Shown one piece after another: positions 57,746-64,000 of a stretch of DNA of 64,000 nucleotides; the first letter of the stretch is position 1, and each line of letters begins with the position of its first letter. Source of the stretch: a bacterium (GTDB taxonomy: Bacteria > Pseudomonadota > Alphaproteobacteria > Micavibrionales > UBA2020); the NCBI GenBank assembly GCA_029945425.1, contig JAQSDV010000002.1, forward strand, positions 875,960 through 939,959, read 5' to 3'. The translations under genes were made by a program, and so were the position numbers. Under the pieces are notes generated by a model that was not told the DNA's origin, did not search any database, and saw nothing but the letters and a program-made list of their open reading frames with translations.

Positions 57746-59839
57746 TTATAAACCCTTCAGGCGATGATCCTTCGGCCATGTGATCGTCCAGCCAAGCTTG
57801 ATGTCTTTTTTGGTCTTGGCGGGCAGTTCAACCTTCCAGTCCAGCATGCCCTTGATGTTCTTGGAGTCCAGCACGTAGCCTTCTGTCGTGAAATCCTTCC
57901 GGACCTCCACGGTGACTTTTTCGTTCTTCGACGTCGGGATGGTTTCCTTGACGACGATTGTCACCGGCTCGCTATGAAGATTTTCGACCTCTGTCACATA
58001 TTGCCGGTCGATCACGTTATCCTTGCTGATCATGCCCTGCTCTTTGTTCTCGTCCTTCAGCGTATTGCGCTTGACCGAAATCTGGTCGTCGATTCCAAAG
58101 GAAAGGTCGTATTCCTCGTCGGGACGCAGCAGCGGGATTTTGCCCCGACCGATAAACGCGCCGTCGCGGAACATGTTGATTGCACCAGGCAGGATCGGAG
58201 ACTCTCCCTTTAGTTTCATTTGCGCAACCAGATAGGCGTCGGTCGATATCTGCGGTTTCACATGAATTTGCATTTCGCTCTGCGTTTCAAAATTGCCGAT
58301 CATGAGCTTGGTGTCGGACCCGTCCGAAATAACATTCGCCGGGCCCGGGATTTTGTATTCGCTGACAAACCCGCCGGTTTCAATGACCGCAGGCATTAGA
58401 CGCGCGCGATACCCCGCCTGTGGGCGGATAGGCGTCACCATGGGTACGGGAGCGCCTTCCGTCTCTTCCGATTCCGGTGGAGCAGTCTCGCTTACCAGCG
58501 ACAGCCTGCGTGCTTCGGCTTTTTGACGCCATTCCGCCAAGGGGTCTGCCGCACCCACCACGGCAGGCGGCACGACAAGATCGCCGACCAGTTCGGCGTC
58601 GATCCATGTCGGCTTCAGGTTGGGGATACTGAAATCACGTTGCGGACGCGCGGTGGACAAGGAGAGTGAAACATTGTCCCAGTCTTCGCCCGTCTGTTGC
58701 CTGACAACGCCGTATTGAACAATCTGCAGCAGGTTTTCATCCGCAGTTTCCAGACGCGCGTCATAGAGGGGCGACCACGTCGCATTCGTCACCTGATAGC
58801 TGAGATCCAGTTCAAGCTTGGTTGCGCGTTCCGCCTCCATCGGCACCATCACGACGAATGCGTTGTTTTGTTTCATGCCGAATTGCTGCAGTTCGTTCTG
58901 CACGCGCGTGATTTCATCGGCCAGTTCGCGTTGCCGGACATCCAGCTCTACCTCGGCTTTGAGCGTGTCCAGAATACCCGTCTGGATATCATTCGCCGCC
59001 ATCAGCCACTGCTGGGATTTGAGGTCATTGCGTTTTATTTCCTCGTTCAAATTTTCCTTCGCCAGACGACCCAAACCGAGGATAAAATCCCTCTTGGCTG
59101 CAAGCGACGCACGCTCCGCCTCGATAAGCTTTTTCTTGTCGTTCAGCGGCGCGTACTCCTTGTATAGTTCCTGTTCGCGCGGAGACGACGCATGGGTCAT
59201 AAAAAGTTCTTTCAGCGAGACCGCGCCGAATGTAACCTTTTCCGGCGCGACGCCTTCCGCCCGCAATGAATCCCTGACAAGATCAGGCGACATATCGGCA
59301 AAGGCGACGATGCTTTTTCCCGCCGGAATTTCAACGGTCGCATGGCGCGTGACTTTTGCCCTGTCACTGTAGACCGTGACGGCGGTGATTTTTCCATCCG
59401 CCACAATCGCGCCGTTCATCTGTGCGGCCAAAAACTCTTTGCTGTATTTGCTGGTTTCTACGGTTTTCAGCGCTTTCGCGACAAGCTTGCGGCGCGCCTC
59501 TTCCTGCTCCTGCTCCATCATCGCCTGCAGCTCTTCAGGTGTTTGCGGCGTTGCGCCGTAGCCTTGAGCGACACGCTGAGATCCGGTAGGCAAGCCCATG
59601 CCGGGATTTTTCGATGACCCTGCGATAGGTTCGAGCGATGCATCTTCTTCCTCGTCGTCAGGAGACATGACGCTCCCGCTTTTCGAGGACGCTGCGCTGC
59701 CCGACACGGGCCCCTTATTCGCATTTAACTTTGCCCTAAATGCTTCGAATTCATCCAGCCCCTTTGCCTGCGCCTGCGCGGCCGTAACGGACAGCAACAG
59801 CGAGGTGGAGAGAATGGCGGTCATTAGAAGGTGGCGCAT
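57746..59839 (-). CDS. Mucoidy inhibitor MuiA / DUF4139 family secreted protein
   Basis: AVTVYSDRAKVTRHATVEIPAGKSIVAFADMSPDLVRDSLRAEG, TWSPLYDARL, VVRQQTGEDWDNVSLSLSTARP. Confidence 0.85.
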   Translation of the reverse strand: MRHLLMTAILSTSLLLSVTAAQAQAKGLDEFEAFRAKLNANKGPVSGSAASSKSGSVMSPDDEEEDASLEPIAGSSKNPGMGLPTGSQRVAQGYGATPQTPEELQAMMEQEQEEARRKLVAKALKTVETSKYSKEFLAAQMNGAIVADGKITAVTVYSDRAKVTRHATVEIPAGKSIVAFADMSPDLVRDSLRAEGVAPEKVTFGAVSLKELFMTHASSPREQELYKEYAPLNDKKKLIEAERASLAAKRDFILGLGRLAKENLNEEIKRNDLKSQQWLMAANDIQTGILDTLKAEVELDVRQRELADEITRVQNELQQFGMKQNNAFVVMVPMEAERATKLELDLSYQVTNATWSPLYDARLETADENLLQIVQYGVVRQQTGEDWDNVSLSLSTARPQRDFSIPNLKPTWIDAELVGDLVVPPAVVGAADPLAEWRQKAEARRLSLVSETAPPESEETEGAPVPMVTPIRPQAGYRARLMPAVIETGGFVSEYKIPGPANVISDGSDTKLMIGNFETQSEMQIHVKPQISTDAYLVAQMKLKGESPILPGAINMFRDGAFIGRGKIPLLRPDEEYDLSFGIDDQISVKRNTLKDENKEQGMISKDNVIDRQYVTEVENLHSEPVTIVVKETIPTSKNEKVTVEVRKDFTTEGYVLDSKNIKGMLDWKVELPAKTKKDIKLGWTITWPKDHRLKGL

Positions 59840-59914
59840 GAAAACCCCTAGGTCATAAAAACACACAACCGCCAGTATATTGGCGGCGGGGTTAAGAATT
59901 TGTTATTTGGGCGA

Positions 59915-61090
59915 TTATGTAACGCGGGCGCGGCGGAGAGTCAGGTAAAACGCGGCGAACAGCACAACGGGGCCGATGTTGACCGGCACGGGCGAGCGGG
60001 AGATGAGGGTGAGGAAGGGCAGCAATATCACCAGCAGCCATGTGATTTTTTCATACGGCAGATAACCCCCTGCCCTTGCGGCTTGGGCAATCCATGCCGC
60101 GCCGAAAACCAGCACCGCCATGTCGTAATCCCAGCTATAGGGCGACGACAGAAAAATGCCGAGCAGCAGGACGGTGTGCTTGACGGTGTCGGGCGCTTTG
60201 CTGCGCCATGCCATGATGACACCCGCAATCGCCGCAATCGCCGCGAGGATTTGCGCGGCAGAGGCGATCATTGAATCAACGCCGATCAGCCTCAGCGCGC
60301 AATAGACGCTGGGCATGCGCGGCCAGAGCGTGTCGCCGCGCGCCAGCAGATCGCCCTGTTCGCGCATCTGTTGCAAAAACGCGGGCCAGATATCGACACC
60401 GAAGGCAAGCGTGCTGGCCGCGACCAGCGCGGCAACTGTGATACCCGCCGAAATAAAACTGCGCCAATGCCCGCCCGCCGCCAGTGCTATGGGCAACAGC
60501 AAACCCAGTTGCGGTTTGTAGCACAGCAGGCCGAACAATATGCCCGCAATGACAGGCTTGCGCCCCAGCAGCATCAACCCGCCCGCGAGCAGCGCCGCCG
60601 TGAAAAACCCGTTCTGGCCGGATTGCAAATTCAGGAAGCAGGCGGGTGCGGCAATCGCGGCGGTCAGCGCCATGCGTTGCGGCATGTCGCGCGACAGCAG
60701 TTTCACCATCAGCGCGTAACCGCCGAGGCTCCACAATAAATAACCGGCGAAAAATGAACACAGCGCCAGCGGCAGCGTGAGCAGCATCATGACGGGCGGA
60801 TAGCTGTAGAGCTTGAACTCCGCCCCCTCGCCCGCGATGCTTTTCTGGAAGCCGAAATATTCCTTCAGGTCATAGGCGATTGCCGCGCGGCCACCGGATG
60901 CCAGTTTCGCGCCCGACCAGTAATTGATGAAATCGCGCCCGATATGTTCGCCCGCCGCATCGGTGAGGCCATGCGTGGTATGCACAAACCCGTCCCAGAC
61001 AAGGAACAGCAGGAAGGCAACGGCAAAGGGGATGCCCCAGCGCATCACGCGCGCATCATCGATCCATGCGGCATCGCGGAATATTTTCAA
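59915..61090 (-). CDS. DUF2029 / GT87-family polyprenol-dependent mannosyltransferase-like membrane protein
   Basis: GRDFINYWSGAKLASGGRAAIAYDLKEY..., FKLYSYPPVMMLLTLPLALCSF, multiple TM helices. Confidence 0.75.
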   Translation of the reverse strand: MKIFRDAAWIDDARVMRWGIPFAVAFLLFLVWDGFVHTTHGLTDAAGEHIGRDFINYWSGAKLASGGRAAIAYDLKEYFGFQKSIAGEGAEFKLYSYPPVMMLLTLPLALCSFFAGYLLWSLGGYALMVKLLSRDMPQRMALTAAIAAPACFLNLQSGQNGFFTAALLAGGLMLLGRKPVIAGILFGLLCYKPQLGLLLPIALAAGGHWRSFISAGITVAALVAASTLAFGVDIWPAFLQQMREQGDLLARGDTLWPRMPSVYCALRLIGVDSMIASAAQILAAIAAIAGVIMAWRSKAPDTVKHTVLLLGIFLSSPYSWDYDMAVLVFGAAWIAQAARAGGYLPYEKITWLLVILLPFLTLISRSPVPVNIGPVVLFAAFYLTLRRARVT

Positions 61091-61132
61091 GGCGTCCAGC
61101 CGGATTTGCGGGGCGCGCGGCCGGGCACGTGA

Positions 61133-61459
61133 TTAGCCTTGCGCGGAGCTGGTCGGTTTCAGGCGTGTATAGCTCGCGGGCGGCGCGGAGGGTGCGTAGA
61201 AGCCGATCGCATCGAAGCTCACGGGGCCGGCGGCGCCCGCGATCAGTTTCGACACGCCGGTCAGCGGCTGCGAGCGCGAGACGGTGACGTCTTCTTCGCG
61301 CAAGGTGGGGAAATCTTTCTTCGCTTCATTGAACAGCGCGGTCAGGGTTTTCAGGCCCATGCTGGCTTCGTCCGCGATCAGGTGGACATAGGTCGAATGC
61401 ACTTCGGGTTTGCCCTTGGGCTTGAAGGTCGATTCTTGAAATTCCTTGGTGATGCGCAT
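61133..61459 (-). CDS. Hypothetical protein (108 aa)
   Basis: Complete ORF with plausible SD (CAGGAG) upstream. Confidence 0.6.
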   Translation of the reverse strand: MRITKEFQESTFKPKGKPEVHSTYVHLIADEASMGLKTLTALFNEAKKDFPTLREEDVTVSRSQPLTGVSKLIAGAAGPVSFDAIGFYAPSAPPASYTRLKPTSSAQG

Positions 61460-61539
61460 TGAAATCTCCTGTTGCGTGAAACAACAGCGTTATAGCCCCT
61501 CGTTATCCTTATGGCAAGAGGGTGAAAACCGCCTTGATA

Positions 61540-62466
61540 TTACGGCGCAAGCGGCTCGCAATGCGTGTTTTTTTCGATTGCGGGCGTTTTGTTTGCCACA
61601 TGGCCCACCGTAAATATGCTGACGACCGATATCCCTTTTTTGTCATGCGCGCTGCAGTCGGGTTTGTCGGGGGAAACATAGGCCAGCGCGAAGAGCGCCG
61701 TGCCGTCGTCGACCAGCGCGGCGGGGCTGCGCGTGCGCAACGCTTCCTTGATCAGTGCGGGGCGGATTTCGCCCATCGTGCCGGTGAAGACTTTTTTCTC
61801 GAACGGCCCATGCAGGCGGCGCAGCTGCTTCAAGCCCGCCGGAACTTCGCGCCGCACGGCTTCGGGCAATGCCGCGACATCGACCGTTTCGAAAAACATC
61901 AGTCCCTGAGGGGCGGGCGTTTTCGGCGGCTGCGCCTGCCGCCCCGCCTTAAGCGTCATGGGCTGTGAAAACACATAACCGCGATGCGGCACCATTTCGT
62001 GGCAGGCGCTGCAGGCATGGGATTCTATTTCCTGGTCTTCGGGCGAAAAAGTCGCCTTGCCGTCGGGGGTGAAAATGGCGTAGCCCCAGCCCATGGTATC
62101 GGCATGTTTCTTGCGGTCACGCACCATGAACTGATATCGCCGCGCGCCGGAGGGCACGGCGGAGCTGGTGAAATCGGGATCATCCTCGGTCTTCATGCCG
62201 ATCTTGGCGAACACCGCGCCGTCAGGGTAATCGCTGCTGCCTTCCTGTAGCGCTTTCCACGCTATGTCGTTGGCATAGGTCAGGCGCATTTCGCCGGTGT
62301 CGCGGCGAAAACGTGACGTGACAAGATGCCATGTTTTCTCGAAATCCCCGAACTGCGCCATCGTGTAGCCGTTCATGGCATCCGTCATCGGTTCCCGTGC
62401 GCTGGCTGCGCCGGTCAGGAAAAGAAGAAAAAATACTGCCGCAAAAAAGCAGCGAAATGCCGTCAT
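61540..62466 (-). CDS. Cytochrome P460-family protein
   Basis: Signal peptide; WHLVTSRFRRDTGEMRLTYANDIAWKAL, GAVFAKIGMKT, c-type heme motif ESHACSACHEMV. Confidence 0.75.
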   Translation of the reverse strand: MTAFRCFFAAVFFLLFLTGAASAREPMTDAMNGYTMAQFGDFEKTWHLVTSRFRRDTGEMRLTYANDIAWKALQEGSSDYPDGAVFAKIGMKTEDDPDFTSSAVPSGARRYQFMVRDRKKHADTMGWGYAIFTPDGKATFSPEDQEIESHACSACHEMVPHRGYVFSQPMTLKAGRQAQPPKTPAPQGLMFFETVDVAALPEAVRREVPAGLKQLRRLHGPFEKKVFTGTMGEIRPALIKEALRTRSPAALVDDGTALFALAYVSPDKPDCSAHDKKGISVVSIFTVGHVANKTPAIEKNTHCEPLAP

Positions 62467-63491
62467 GGTTTTTCCTGCCCCGCCGGATCGCCCGACATAT
62501 AGACGCGCAAGACCGCCATCGCGTCGATCAGGGTGCCCGTCGTATTGTTGTAAACCGTCCTCACCTCATATTCATGGGCTGGGTCGATGCGGATTCCGTC
62601 CGTGCTGGAATAATAATCGACATCGGTCAGCAGTGCCCTGCCCGCGCCGGTCTTGACGTTGCCCGTCCACAGTGCCGCGCCCGCCGTCTTGTCGAACAGC
62701 GAAATGGACTCGCCGTAAGGATGCAAATGCAGCTTGATATAATGTACCGTGCCACCCGCGTGCAGGCCGCTCGTTTTGTCAACGGCGCTTGAATATTCAT
62801 GCCGCCCCGGCGGCACGTCGAAATGCACGATGCTTTTGCCGCCTATGTTGTCCGGCAGCGGCGCATCAACATCCTGCCCCCTGACGCGGCAGATATCACC
62901 CGTGACCGGGTTTGCATCGCGCGCCATGACCGCGACCGTGACGGTGCGCAAAGGCCGCATATTGTGTTTTGCGGCTGCTGCGTCATCGAGGTAATCAAGC
63001 GTCAGCTTATAGGAAAGATTTTTGTCGGTATCGTCGGTGTTATTGAGCGCCTGCGCCAGTAAATGCGCGTTCTGCGCCCGCCCGTCGACACGCATGGCGA
63101 AGCCCGGCGGGAATTTCATGAAATCCAGCCCCTCCGAAATTGTCAGCAACTTCTGGTCGTCACCTGTCGGTTTGCCTAATGTCACCCAGGCATGGCAAAG
63201 ATATTCCGACGATTGCGCAGCGCCCGCGCCATCCACCACATCCACGCGGAAACCCGTGACCCACAGCGCGCCTGCCCCGGCAGCAGGCGCAAGCGTGACC
63301 GACTGGCGCATCACGGGGCCGGTCATGGAAATGTATTTTTTGTCGATATGGATGGGGCCAAGGACATATGTCGCCGATTTCACGGCGGCATCCTGCGGCG
63401 CATCCGCCGTCGCGCGCACGGGCATCAGAAGGCATAGCATCGCCGCTGCCAGCAAAACGCGTTGCATCAAGATAAGGTTTTTTCCGGCCAT
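62463..63491 (-). CDS. Secreted protein with His-rich copper-oxygenase-like features, coupled to P460 gene
   Basis: 4-bp overlap with P460 gene; SSEYLCHAW, YIKLHLHPYGESISL, HEYEVRTVYNNTTGTLIDAMAVL. Confidence 0.5.
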   Translation of the reverse strand: MAGKNLILMQRVLLAAAMLCLLMPVRATADAPQDAAVKSATYVLGPIHIDKKYISMTGPVMRQSVTLAPAAGAGALWVTGFRVDVVDGAGAAQSSEYLCHAWVTLGKPTGDDQKLLTISEGLDFMKFPPGFAMRVDGRAQNAHLLAQALNNTDDTDKNLSYKLTLDYLDDAAAAKHNMRPLRTVTVAVMARDANPVTGDICRVRGQDVDAPLPDNIGGKSIVHFDVPPGRHEYSSAVDKTSGLHAGGTVHYIKLHLHPYGESISLFDKTAGAALWTGNVKTGAGRALLTDVDYYSSTDGIRIDPAHEYEVRTVYNNTTGTLIDAMAVLRVYMSGDPAGQEKP

Positions 63492-63539
63492 TCTGCCCCC
63501 TGTCGGGATCATAGCAGAGGCAAAGCGGCGGCGGAAGTC

Positions 63540-63974
63540 TCAGCCGAAATTGCGGCCATGCGGGCGTTCGATGCCGCGCGCGACGACCATCGGTTCCGGC
63601 TCCGATGCGCCGGCCTCGGCGGATGCCGCGAATTGCGCGATCGCCGCGCCCTTCACAGGCAGGCTCGCCACTTTTTGCTCCAGCTCGCGGCTGCGCAGAT
63701 CCAGTACGTCGGTTTTGAAACGGTCGCTGAGCTTGCCATCGTCGATGTCTTTCGTGATCGTGTCCCAGGCTTCGCGGCGCACCAAAACATCCGCGCGCAG
63801 GAAAGTAACGATCGTTGTCGCGGCACCCGCAAGGACGGCAAGGCCAAGCAACGGATTGACCGCGAAAGCGCCGAGCAACAAAACGGTCGGCAACACGCTG
63901 CCCGTAACCATAAAGGCATTATATTTTAACTGGCTTTCGTCGTTCCACTTCTTCATCGCGGTGTCGATCTTCAT
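63540..63974 (-). CDS. Hypothetical membrane protein (144 aa)
   Basis: Two hydrophobic segments MVTGSVLPTVLLLGAFAV and GLAVLAGAATTIVTFL. Confidence 0.6.
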   Translation of the reverse strand: MKIDTAMKKWNDESQLKYNAFMVTGSVLPTVLLLGAFAVNPLLGLAVLAGAATTIVTFLRADVLVRREAWDTITKDIDDGKLSDRFKTDVLDLRSRELEQKVASLPVKGAAIAQFAASAEAGASEPEPMVVARGIERPHGRNFG

Positions 63975-64000
63975 CGCCCCGCGCCACAGCTTGCCGAGAA

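Noticed and set aside
1-64000. CRISPR arrays, retrons, rRNA operons, intact IS elements
   Set aside because: Scanned for regularly spaced repeats, RT/transposase/integrase motifs and rRNA signatures; none seen

Overview
The window is a chromosomal segment with moderately high GC. Its gene content and order (rimP-nusA-infB-rbfA-truB-rpsO, hom-glpX-recJ, XRE-metK) look alphaproteobacterial; this is inference, no search was run. Most of it is housekeeping: lnt (partial), metK, a beta carbonic anhydrase, trmB, the rimP..rpsO operon, pnp, lptD, an rhlE-like helicase, deoC plus a double-domain aldehyde dehydrogenase, an rnd-like nuclease, ppa, recJ, glpX, hom, rplM-rpsI, cutA, and one tRNA-Glu. The main points of interest are: (1) a small DUF559/Vsr-like nuclease ORF inserted between rbfA and truB and bounded by 42-bp imperfect inverted repeats (37/42 identical) that each fold into a hairpin and are translated as the protein's termini, a candidate nuclease-linked mobile element; (2) a TelA-like gene followed by two large cytosolic orphan ORFs, with a strong terminator after the first gene; (3) four histidine-phosphatase paralogues in tandem inside an ~8 kb block that separates rpsO from pnp; (4) two tiny proteins with Cys-rich C-termini; (5) a gene-poor, AT-rich zone (~43.4-47.8 kb) next to tRNA-Glu that contains a remnant of a phage/plasmid-type AAA ATPase. 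No CRISPR array, rRNA or intact transposase/integrase was seen. All family assignments come from motif recognition by eye.
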